Below are positions 1-5,820 of a stretch of DNA of 11,690 bases, piece after piece; position 1 is the stretch's first letter; each line of letters begins with the position of its first letter. Under the pieces are notes generated by a model. The model did not search any database. It was not told the DNA's origin and saw only the letters and a program-made list of their open reading frames with translations. Source of the stretch: Phycisphaerales bacterium (lineage in GTDB: Bacteria > Planctomycetota > Phycisphaerae > Phycisphaerales > SM1A02); NCBI GenBank assembly GCA_029243925.1, contig JAQWRC010000046.1, forward strand, positions 1 through 11,690, in the 5' to 3' direction. Position numbers and translations under genes: made by a program.

Positions 1-227
1 CACACAGCGGCGCCCATGGCACCTGCGCCCTGCACCGCGACGATCGTGCTTGAGGCTGACTGCCCAGTCTCTTCCAGAAGTGTTCGAGCGGCAACCGCGA
101 CACCAAGACCGGCGATGCCCTCGACGCCAAGCTCCGGGTCACGAACCGTCAACTCCATTTCAGGTTCCATCGCGTTGAAACGGTCTTCATACGCCTTCAA
201 TGCATCTTCAAACTCAACTCGGTCCAT
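1..227 (-). CDS. Glu/Leu/Phe/Val dehydrogenase-like protein, N-terminal part (cut by window edge)
   Basis: Reading leftwards from an ATG at 227, 75 codons stay open to the window edge, so the C-terminus is not visible. An AAGGA ribosome site lies about 8 bases upstream, and the gene starts 11 bases after the methyltransferase stop, so it is probably the last visible gene of the rpmI operon. Residues 29-37 read RDPELGVEG. They are followed at once by IAGLGVAVAARTLLEE, which resembles the start of the NAD(P)-binding domain in amino-acid dehydrogenases. VAVQGAGAMG (residues 63-72) then supplies the GxGxxG dinucleotide loop. As I recall the family, a dimerisation and substrate-binding domain of roughly 150 residues should lie between these two segments; here it is missing without loss of frame. 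The protein may therefore be catalytically dead, a domain-deleted regulator, or an assembly artefact. Family assignment comes from motif recall only. Confidence 0.6.
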   Translation of the reverse strand, partial: MDRVEFEDALKAYEDRFNAMEPEMELTVRDPELGVEGIAGLGVAVAARTLLEETGQSASSTIVAVQGAGAMGAAV

Positions 228-238
228 TGTGTCTGTCC

Positions 239-868
239 TTATGTCCTTGCTGCACCCTGCAGGTGCACTGACCAGGCTGGCGGAATGTTCATGTTGATGA
301 GCCTACGGTACCCACCATGGCGATGCTCCAACTCGGCCAGCAGGGCTCCATGATGTCGCAGAGCAGCTCGTCCCGACTCGCCCACAAAGGGAAACTTGAG
401 GGGTCGCATGCCGACGTATTCGAAATATGACAACCACCCATCCTCGTGCATCGATCCGAGCATGATCTTGAAGATGCTGCGGGTCAGTTCAAGAGGAAAG
501 TTGTTGAACGGAAGGCCGCAAACCACCAGGTGGTACGGGCCCTCGAGTGGTGCTTCTTCAATTGGACACTGAAATACTCTGCACTGCTGGGCAGGACATG
601 CCTGACGATGTGGCATGAGCACGTTTGCTTCCAGCGCATCTGCAAATGGTTTGCTTATCTCGACTGCATCGAGTTGGTCGCCATCTTCCATGCCCGAGAG
701 GATGTGGCGAGTAAAGGCCCCCGTCCCGGAACCCACCTCAAGAATACGGCGCGGCCCTGGCTGGTCGTGCAAGTGCCTGACCATAGAGCGAGCAAGCCCA
801 CGTGACGACGGCGCAACTGCACCCGTCTGGCGGTAGTTCCTGATCGCCTCGCTCAGAAATCCGAGCAT
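239..868 (-). CDS. SAM-dependent methyltransferase, PmtA-like (possible phospholipid N-methyltransferase)
   Basis: A class I methyltransferase of 209 residues. The SAM-binding motif I is ILEVGSGTGAF (residues 42-52), an acidic residue that could bind the SAM ribose follows in DAVEIS (E70), and a motif-IV-like VVCGLPFNNFP sits at about 115-125. The N-terminal pattern LSEAIRNYRQTGAVAPSSRGLARSM splits into two familiar pieces of PmtA-type proteins: a short amphipathic stretch, then GAVAPSS. In that family the substrate is phosphatidylethanolamine. KsgA-like rRNA methylation is less likely. The open frame extends to 973, but that would overlap the end of rplT. The ATG at 868 has GGAG 7 bases upstream and leaves 25 bases after rplT, so I chose it. 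The gene lies in the rpmI-rplT transcription unit with no visible promoter of its own. The substrate is an inference. Confidence 0.75.
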   Translation of the reverse strand: MLGFLSEAIRNYRQTGAVAPSSRGLARSMVRHLHDQPGPRRILEVGSGTGAFTRHILSGMEDGDQLDAVEISKPFADALEANVLMPHRQACPAQQCRVFQCPIEEAPLEGPYHLVVCGLPFNNFPLELTRSIFKIMLGSMHEDGWLSYFEYVGMRPLKFPFVGESGRAALRHHGALLAELEHRHGGYRRLINMNIPPAWSVHLQGAART

Positions 869-893
869 CGGTAGGCTCCTGCAGTGCAGAGAA

Positions 894-1265
894 TCAGTTG
901 GCCGCTGGAGCAGTCGTTGCTGCCTCGGATTTTTCAACCAAGACGTCGAACGTTGCGGGATCCTCAATCGCAATCTGGCTGAGCATCTTGCGATTCAGCA
1001 GGATTCCAGCTTGGCCGAGCCCATTGATGAACCGGCTGTAGCGTGTACCACGCATGCGGCACGCAGCTGAGATGCGAATGATCCACAATCGACGGAAGTC
1101 ACGGCGACGAGCGCGGCGATCCCGATAGGCAAACTGCCCAGCACGGAGCAAGGCGACTTTGGCCTGTTGTTTGTGACGGCTTTTGGTACCCCAGTAGCCT
1201 CGTGCGGCTCGGAGGATGCGGCGACGTGCCTTGTTGCGGGCTGCGCCTTTGCGTACGCGTGGCAT
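894..1265 (-). CDS. rplT: 50S ribosomal protein L20
   Basis: This is bacterial L20, which binds 23S rRNA early in assembly of the large subunit. The protein is 123 residues long, close to the usual 115-120, with a short extra alanine/threonine-rich tail. It opens with the classic MPRVRKG and continues with the basic, arginine-rich N-terminal extension. The globular half carries RRDFRRLWIIRI, RYSRFINGL and LNRKMLSQIAI, all typical of the family. The ATG at 1265 has GGAG 7 bases upstream. The gene follows rpmI by 80 bases, the standard L35-L20 pairing. In many bacteria L20 represses this operon by binding the leader mRNA; I do not see enough to claim that here. Confidence 0.97.
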   Translation of the reverse strand: MPRVRKGAARNKARRRILRAARGYWGTKSRHKQQAKVALLRAGQFAYRDRRARRRDFRRLWIIRISAACRMRGTRYSRFINGLGQAGILLNRKMLSQIAIEDPATFDVLVEKSEAATTAPAAN

Positions 1266-1345
1266 GAATCCACTCCGTTCTCATGTGCTCTGGTCGGGGG
1301 TCCGGTTCATCCGAACTCTTGTGCCCGCCACAGACGTCTTCGTAT

Positions 1346-1588
1346 TCAGCTCTCGGACGATTCGGTGTTCTTCGAGGTGGACTGACCAGTCACTCGAGCA
1401 TGCAGCAAACGTGCGATCCTCCGGAGATCACTTCCGTTGGCGTAGTTCGAATCACGGTAAGAACGGATAAGTTCGCCGGACTTGTGGCTCCGAAGGTGGC
1501 GTCCACTGGCACGGCGAATCTTCACCTTGCCTGTCTTCGTCATTCGGATGCGCTTGAGCAGTCCCTTGTTGGGCTTGTTCTTTGGCAC
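1346..1588 (-). CDS. rpmI: 50S ribosomal protein L35
   Basis: L35 of the large ribosomal subunit, 80 residues, slightly longer than the usual 64-66 because of a serine/threonine-rich tail. Family signatures are the N-terminal PKNKPNKGLLKRIRMTKTGK, the central ASGRHLRSHKS and the C-terminal DLRRIARLLH. The frame stays open upstream to 1744, but the family start matches a GTG at 1588 (read as Met before PKNK) with GAGG 9 bases upstream, so the longer form is rejected. The gene heads the unit rpmI-rplT-methyltransferase-dehydrogenase. infC, which usually precedes rpmI, is not present; a sigma/anti-sigma pair lies upstream instead, 101 bases away, with a separate promoter between. Confidence 0.93.
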   Translation of the reverse strand: MPKNKPNKGLLKRIRMTKTGKVKIRRASGRHLRSHKSGELIRSYRDSNYANGSDLRRIARLLHARVTGQSTSKNTESSES

Positions 1589-1641
1589 GGCTTCAATCCT
1601 CGAAATACCTGAAATCACCCGGACATCGGGCTGAGCCAAGC

Positions 1642-1669
1642 ATGATAGCAGGGATCGAAGGCCTGTCGA
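1642..1669 (-). promoter_or_regulatory. rpmI: Sigma-70-type promoter of the rpmI-rplT unit
   Basis: On the minus strand a -35 box TCGACA (1669 to 1664, 5 of 6 consensus bases) and a -10 box TATCAT (1647 to 1642, 5 of 6) are separated by 16 bases. Transcription would start near 1635 and give a leader of about 45 bases before the GTG of rpmI. The element lies entirely between the anti-sigma stop and rpmI, so it would let the ribosomal genes be expressed independently of the sigma module. Confidence 0.55.
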
Positions 1670-1689
1670 GGCCCCGGCAGGGAAGCAGA

Positions 1690-2580
1690 TCAGGGAGTGA
1701 CGGGGTGGCTCAGAAAGACGTCCGGGTGCTCCAAATTCCGGCACTGGGGGTTGGGCAATCGCATGTCATCCCCCTGAAATCGATGATCAGGAAGACTCTG
1801 AACCGAGCCATCACTGAGCAATACGCTCGGGGACCAGGAGATCGACATCGTAATGGCCTGCCGATCTTCGCTGATCTTGATGTATTCCAAGGTCGGATTT
1901 CGATCACTGATCCACACCGTCATCAACTCCGGCACCAATGCCAAGGAGTGTGATTCAGGCTGAGTCTGAAATGACCATCCTGGATTCTCAAAGTTGAATC
2001 GAGATTGATCCAGATACCCGCCATCAACCAAGGGATTCATTCCAAGCCGGTTGGTGTCTTCACCGAAGGCGTAGTCCCACTCGTGGGCCGTACTCTGAGG
2101 GAGCATGCCATCCTGGTCCTGGGCAAAGTTGAACAAGCCCCCGCCAATCTGAGCCAGATTGTTTCGATCGGTGGAACGAGTGGAGGAATTCCTCGCAGCA
2201 TGCATCATTGGAAAGATGATGCTCAAGCCAAGAATGATGATGGCCGCAACGGCAACGAGTTCAGGAGCACCAAATCTGGAACCGAACCCACCCCGGATGC
2301 TCGAGTCGAATCGCATTCGTTCATCTTGATCTTGCTCCGCAAGGTCAATGCGCGCCAAGGTGGCGTTCACAAGTGTTTCCCGATCTTCATTGGACAAAGG
2401 CTCGGCGGGATACGCGTCAAGCAGTCCAAGCAGTGCGACGAGCCGTTCCAATCTGGCCTGCTCATCGGCGTCAAGCCCTGTCACCGCAGCTGAATCGAAG
2501 CCGCACTCGACAAGCCGATCAAGCAACGCCGCATCGGCGTCGGACAGGATTGGCGTTGTGTCGTCATGTTCGCTGTTCAT
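1690..2580 (-). CDS. Putative membrane anti-sigma factor with pseudopilin/DUF1559-like features
   Basis: A 296-residue protein whose ATG overlaps the stop of the sigma gene (ATGA, 2577-2580), so the two are translationally coupled; GGGGAG lies just upstream. Residues 1-100 are acidic, without hydrophobic segments, and carry a helical, leucine-rich stretch (about 36-56), plausibly the cytoplasmic sigma-binding part. I see no HxxxCxxC zinc anti-sigma motif. One membrane helix (about 107-124, ELVAVAAIIILGLSIIFP) follows. Just after it come NNLAQIGGGLFNFAQDQDG (140-158) and, near the C-terminus, LLSDGSVQSL (254-263). These resemble the NLKQIG...Y...G and ADGSV motifs of planctomycete pseudopilin-like DUF1559 proteins. 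The extracytoplasmic part is therefore about 170 residues. The anti-sigma role is inferred from position and topology. An envelope protein co-regulated with the sigma factor is the alternative. Confidence 0.7.
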   Translation of the reverse strand: MNSEHDDTTPILSDADAALLDRLVECGFDSAAVTGLDADEQARLERLVALLGLLDAYPAEPLSNEDRETLVNATLARIDLAEQDQDERMRFDSSIRGGFGSRFGAPELVAVAAIIILGLSIIFPMMHAARNSSTRSTDRNNLAQIGGGLFNFAQDQDGMLPQSTAHEWDYAFGEDTNRLGMNPLVDGGYLDQSRFNFENPGWSFQTQPESHSLALVPELMTVWISDRNPTLEYIKISEDRQAITMSISWSPSVLLSDGSVQSLPDHRFQGDDMRLPNPQCRNLEHPDVFLSHPVTP

Positions 2581-3335
2581 TCTTCTCCCCTATCCTCACT
2601 TGAACCATTCTGTTCCCAGCCGCGTGCAAATGATGCGACAGCGGCATGCAGTCTGCTCTTGACAGTCCCCAATGGGATTTCGAGCGACTCTGCAATCTGT
2701 ATGTAACTCATCTTCTGGAAGTAACTCAGCAGGAGAATCTCGCGGTAATGCTCGGGCATACCGTCAATCACCTCTTTCACTGCTTCTCGAAGTTCACCGG
2801 CTTCCATGCCTTCACCTGGACCAGGGCCATCGGCCGCCAGAAGATCACCGAAGGACTGCCCTTCGCCATCAGGGCCAAGGTTCACTGAGAGTGACAACGC
2901 CTTGCGACGCGCATTGCGGCGATGCCAATCACGTCCCTTGTTGACAGCAATGGTGTACAGCCATGGCTTGAATCGCCGGTCAAGATCAAAAGTCTGAGCC
3001 GAGTTGTGAATCTGCAGGAAGGTTTCCTGAAAGACATCTTCCGCCGCAGCTCGTGATCCAGTCTGCTTCGTCAGAAACTGGACCAACTCGCCGGAGTATC
3101 GCTCTACGAGCGTGGTGAATGCAGCCCGATCCCCATTCCTGTACGCCCCCAAAAGAGCCTCGTCGGTCTGGTGATCCTCGCTCATCGCTGCTGCCACATC
3201 CTGCTGAGAAGTTTCCACGCTGGATACGGCATCATCCTGACGAGCACGTGCCCACGGCACACTGATGATACCCGAGCCCGACAGCCATTGGCGGCCAGGT
3301 GTATTCATGCAGATTGATGCATCAAGGGTGCTCAT
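2577..3335 (-). CDS. RNA polymerase sigma-70 factor, ECF subfamily
   Basis: An extracytoplasmic-function sigma factor. Region 2 covers about residues 60-140, with LVERYSGELVQFL, AAAEDVFQETFLQIH and the core-binding and -10-recognising stretch ending FKPWLYTIAVNKGRDWHRR. Region 4 covers about 183-240, with MPEHYREILLLSYFQKMSY and the helix-turn-helix IAESLEIPLGTVKSRLHAA. An acidic, glycine-rich linker (about 152-180) joins them. The start is uncertain. The ATG at 3335 has a strong but distant site AAGGGGGTG and gives 252 residues with an unusual N-terminus. The ATG at 3185 (MSEDHQTDE) gives 202 residues, the usual size, with a weak AGGA 13 bases upstream. I report the longer frame; the shorter may be the true protein. 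The gene is the first of a two-gene unit with the putative anti-sigma factor and diverges from hpnH. Confidence 0.9.
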   Translation of the reverse strand: MSTLDASICMNTPGRQWLSGSGIISVPWARARQDDAVSSVETSQQDVAAAMSEDHQTDEALLGAYRNGDRAAFTTLVERYSGELVQFLTKQTGSRAAAEDVFQETFLQIHNSAQTFDLDRRFKPWLYTIAVNKGRDWHRRNARRKALSLSVNLGPDGEGQSFGDLLAADGPGPGEGMEAGELREAVKEVIDGMPEHYREILLLSYFQKMSYIQIAESLEIPLGTVKSRLHAAVASFARGWEQNGSSEDRGEE

Positions 3336-3497
3336 GGAACTGATACACCCCCTTCAGGGCACGGGTTCTTTGATTTTGGATATTTCCGACCGGAATCCGC
3401 CCACAAGGTCCGATTATCGATTTCAACTCCCTGAAACGGCCCTTGGACGTACCATATGCAACTTCTCTAAGGCCCTTGAGCATCTGGAGTCACAGGC
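3336..3497. promoter_or_regulatory. Divergent intergenic region between the ECF sigma gene and hpnH
   Basis: This 162-base region must hold the starts of both divergent transcripts. It is more AT-rich than its surroundings between about 3367 and 3385. It contains two direct copies of GGCCCTTG (3438-3445 and 3471-3478, 33 bases apart) and a short inverted repeat TTTCA/TGAAA (3421-3436). A possible weak plus-strand promoter is TTGGAC (3443-3448) with TCTAAG (3466-3471). I see no convincing GGAAC-type ECF promoter on either strand. If the sigma gene really starts at 3185, the non-coding region grows to 312 bases. Confidence 0.4.
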
Positions 3498-4637
3498 GTG
3501 GGCGTACCCATCTCTCAAATGTGGACCGTCGCCAGCTACGTCGTCGGACAGAAACTCCGACGACGCAAGCGGTATCCACTGGTCCTTATGCTCGAGCCAC
3601 TCTTCAGATGCAATCTGGCGTGTGCCGGCTGTGGGAAGATCCAGTATCCAGCCCACATTCTCAAACGCGATCTCCCACTGGAAGATGCCCTGAGAGCGGT
3701 GGATGAATGTGATGCGCCAATGGTCTCGATTCCGGGCGGCGAGCCACTGATGTACCCATACATCCGTGAACTGGTCGACGAGTTGGTCAAACGAAAGAAA
3801 TACATCTACCTCTGCACGAATGCCATCCTGCTCAAAGAGAAACTCGACGCCGGCTGGTTCAAACCAAGCAAGTACCTTTCTTTTTCAGTGCACATGGACG
3901 GACGTCGTGATGAACATGATTTCGCCGTCTGCCGTGAAGGCACGTACGACAAGGCAATCGTGGGCATCGACATGGCGGTCAAGATGGGCTTTCGGGTCAC
4001 AACCAACACCACGCTCTTCGATGGCGCTGACCCGAACGCCGTGCGCGAGTTCTTCGACAAGATGATGGACGTTGGTGTCGAGGGCATGATGGTCAGTCCA
4101 GGCTATGCCTATGACAAGGCTCCAAACCAAACCAGCTTTCTCCACCGCGACAACACGAACAACCTCTTTGAGATGATCCTTTCCAATCGCAAGAAACGGT
4201 GGAAGTTCAACCAGTCGCCGCTGTTTCTCGAGTTCCTCATGGGCAACCGCGACTATGAATGCACACCCTGGGGCAATCCCACCTACAACATCTTCGGCTG
4301 GCAACGCCCCTGCTACCTCCTGCAGGAAGGCTATGTCGACACCTTTCAGGAACTGCTCGACACCGTGGAATGGGACAACTACGGCAAAGCTTCCGGCAAT
4401 CCACAATGCAGGGACTGCATGGTTCATTGCGGCTACGAACCCACGGCCGTAGACCACACCTTCAGTTCATTCGGAGGGATCTGGGGCAACATCAAGGCCA
4501 TGGCGTTCAACCGATATGTCAATCCCGCCGCAAAGCAACGCCTCAAGGAAGAAGAAGGAAAGCCGCATGGCCCCATGGCGCATCTGGTCCAACTGGGGTA
4601 CGGCGATGAACTCGACAAAAAGGCTGGCGCTGCATGA
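3498..4637 (+). CDS. hpnH: Adenosyl-hopene transferase HpnH (radical SAM)
   Basis: A radical SAM enzyme of 379 residues. HpnH generates a 5'-deoxyadenosyl radical from SAM and adds it to diploptene to make adenosylhopane, the first step of the extended C35 hopanoid side chain. The iron-sulfur cluster motif is C38-x3-C42-x2-C45 within EPLFRCNLACAGCGK. GGEP (80-83) is the SAM-binding motif, and LCTNA, SVHMDG, TLFDGADP, VSPGYAY and CTPWGNP with FGWQRPCYLL match the family closely. A C-terminal cysteine cluster (C304, C307, C311, in CRDCMVHCGYE) is also conserved. The start is a GTG at 3498 with GGAG 8 bases upstream; MGVPISQ fits the family start. The end overlaps the next gene by ATGA. No squalene-hopene cyclase or other hpn gene is visible in this window. 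The identity is strong; the substrate in this organism is inferred. Confidence 0.93.
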   Translation: MGVPISQMWTVASYVVGQKLRRRKRYPLVLMLEPLFRCNLACAGCGKIQYPAHILKRDLPLEDALRAVDECDAPMVSIPGGEPLMYPYIRELVDELVKRKKYIYLCTNAILLKEKLDAGWFKPSKYLSFSVHMDGRRDEHDFAVCREGTYDKAIVGIDMAVKMGFRVTTNTTLFDGADPNAVREFFDKMMDVGVEGMMVSPGYAYDKAPNQTSFLHRDNTNNLFEMILSNRKKRWKFNQSPLFLEFLMGNRDYECTPWGNPTYNIFGWQRPCYLLQEGYVDTFQELLDTVEWDNYGKASGNPQCRDCMVHCGYEPTAVDHTFSSFGGIWGNIKAMAFNRYVNPAAKQRLKEEEGKPHGPMAHLVQLGYGDELDKKAGAA

Positions 4638-5305
4638 ACTGGTGGGTCCACAATGCATGGGAGCACGGCGGTGCCGTTGAACTCACCAGTTGGATCTTCT
4701 GGGTACTGCTGTCCATCACGCTGCATGAACTGGCCCACGGCTGGGCCGCGTTGTGGGAAGGCGACTCGACGCCTCGCGATCTCAACCGCCTAACCGCCAA
4801 CCCGCTGGTCCAAATGGGACAGACATCACTGATCGTCTTTGCCCTCATTGGATTTGCCTGGGGAATGATGCCAGTCCGTCCGGATCGCTTCCGGCATGGT
4901 CGACTTGGTGAAGCCATCGTCGCATTTGCCGGACCGATGATGAACCTCGTGCTGGCCTTTATCAGCCTCACACTGCTGGGAATCATTCTGAGCGCTGGAA
5001 ATGCCGACACAGCGGAATCGATGCAATCCATACGTACGTTTCTGTTTCTAGGCGGATTTTTGAACCTCGTACTGTTCGCCCTGAATCTGCTGCCGATTCC
5101 TCCGTTGGACGGTTCCCGCATTCTGGCTGCCGCCTCACTGGACATTCGCCGCTTCTACATGCACCCTCAGGCCCAGATCATGGGCTTCGCTTTGTTCATC
5201 GCCATCTTCTTCTTCGGCGCGGCGAGTTTCGTCATCGGTGCTGCCCAGGAACTGGCACTCTGGTGGGTCAGCCTTGTGGCTCAGGTTCTGGCGGGGGCAG
5301 CCTGA
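4634..5305 (+). CDS. Site-2 protease-family (M50) membrane metalloprotease
   Basis: A 223-residue, strongly hydrophobic protein with about five or six membrane segments. The zinc-binding HELAH motif (residues 31-35) sits at the end of the first hydrophobic helix. AFAGPMMNLVLA (98-109) is the second conserved core. NLLPIPPLDG (151-160) supplies the third zinc ligand, an aspartate. This is the full M50 catalytic set, so the protein should cleave within membranes. It is compact, lacking a PDZ or CBS domain, like the small site-2 proteases. The ATG overlaps the hpnH stop (ATGA, 4634-4637), so translation is coupled. A site-2 protease gene back to back with an ECF sigma/membrane anti-sigma pair suggests, but does not prove, a role in regulated intramembrane proteolysis. 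The real substrate is unknown. Confidence 0.88.
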   Translation: MNWWVHNAWEHGGAVELTSWIFWVLLSITLHELAHGWAALWEGDSTPRDLNRLTANPLVQMGQTSLIVFALIGFAWGMMPVRPDRFRHGRLGEAIVAFAGPMMNLVLAFISLTLLGIILSAGNADTAESMQSIRTFLFLGGFLNLVLFALNLLPIPPLDGSRILAAASLDIRRFYMHPQAQIMGFALFIAIFFFGAASFVIGAAQELALWWVSLVAQVLAGAA

Positions 5306-5346
5306 CACGGGCTGCTGGGCCCCTACGCCCATCTTTGAACCAATCC

Positions 5347-5375
5347 TTGAGCCCCCCTGAAGTCCCCACTACAAT
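5347..5375 (+). promoter_or_regulatory. rpsP: Sigma-70-type promoter of the rpsP-trmD-rplS operon
   Basis: A -35 box TTGAGC (5347-5352, 4 of 6) and a -10 box TACAAT (5370-5375, 5 of 6) are spaced by exactly 17 bases. The predicted start is near 5382, giving an untranslated leader of about 138 bases before rpsP. It lies 42 bases past the stop of the M50 gene, so the translation operon need not depend on hpnH transcription. Confidence 0.6.
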
Positions 5376-5381
5376 CTTCGA

Positions 5382-5519
5382 TTCGTCCACCCGACGAAGC
5401 ATCATCCCCACGGGTCGCTCCACCCACTCGGCTTGCGAGCGACTTCCCGGGGTGCCGTGAAGCATTCGACACGCGTCGAAACTTCTCGACTCGGGTGCCA
5501 GCAAGGAGCAGGCCGAACA
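5382..5519 (+). promoter_or_regulatory. rpsP: Structured 5' leader of rpsP mRNA
   Basis: The stretch between the predicted transcription start and the rpsP ATG contains two clear inverted repeats. The first pairs CGG at 5411-5413 and GTCGCTC at 5414-5420 with GAGCGAC at 5437-5443 and CCG at 5447-5449, leaving a 3-base bulge and a 16-base loop. The second pairs TTCGAC (5465-5470) with GTCGAA (5475-5480) around a 4-base loop. The rpsP ribosome site AAGGAG (5503-5508) lies downstream. Neither hairpin is followed by a T run, so these are not obvious attenuators. A role in autoregulation by a ribosomal protein is only a possibility. Confidence 0.45.
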
Positions 5520-5801
5520 ATGGTCGTATTGCGCCTCAAGCGTATGGGTCGGAGACACCGCCCCTTCTACCGTGTCAATGCCATGGACAAACGAGCCCCC
5601 CGTGACGGTCGCGTCATCGAGGAACTTGGTTGGTTCGATCCCGTGGCCACCGACGAAACCAAACAGCACAGTCTCAAAAACGATCGCATCGACTACTGGT
5701 TGAGCGTGGGAGCCCAGCCTTCCGAGACCGTACGTTCATTGCTCAAACGCGCCGGCATCGACCCGACTCCAGGGAAGAAGATCGACGCTCCAAAGAGCTG
5801 A
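5520..5801 (+). CDS. rpsP: 30S ribosomal protein S16
   Basis: S16 of the small ribosomal subunit, 93 residues, within the usual size range. Signatures are the N-terminal MVVLRLKRMGRRHRPFYRV, then RAPRDGRVIEELGWFDP, and the later DRIDYWLSVGAQPSETVRSLLKRAG. The frame is open back to 5433, but family comparison and an AAGGAG site 11 bases before it select the ATG at 5520. It heads the operon rpsP-trmD-rplS. rimM, normally the second gene of this operon, is not present: trmD begins only 19 bases after the rpsP stop. Confidence 0.97.
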   Translation: MVVLRLKRMGRRHRPFYRVNAMDKRAPRDGRVIEELGWFDPVATDETKQHSLKNDRIDYWLSVGAQPSETVRSLLKRAGIDPTPGKKIDAPKS

Positions 5802-5820
5802 CCCAACAGGCATTCTTCCC

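Noticed and set aside
239..973. Longer form of the methyltransferase starting at 973.
   Set aside because: It would overlap the end of rplT by about 80 bases and adds 35 residues with no family likeness; the ATG at 868 has a good ribosome site.
3885..4457. A 190-codon open frame antisense to hpnH.
   Set aside because: It is a shadow of a high-G+C gene with clear family identity on the other strand; it has no recognisable motifs or separate control signals.
5297..5315. Inverted repeat GCAGCC/GGCTGC over the M50 stop codon, as a possible terminator.
   Set aside because: Only 6 bp, overlaps coding sequence, and no T run follows.
5433..5801. Extended S16 with a TTG start at 5433.
   Set aside because: The extra 29 residues are unlike any S16 and would run through the leader hairpins; AAGGAG before the ATG at 5520 decides the start.
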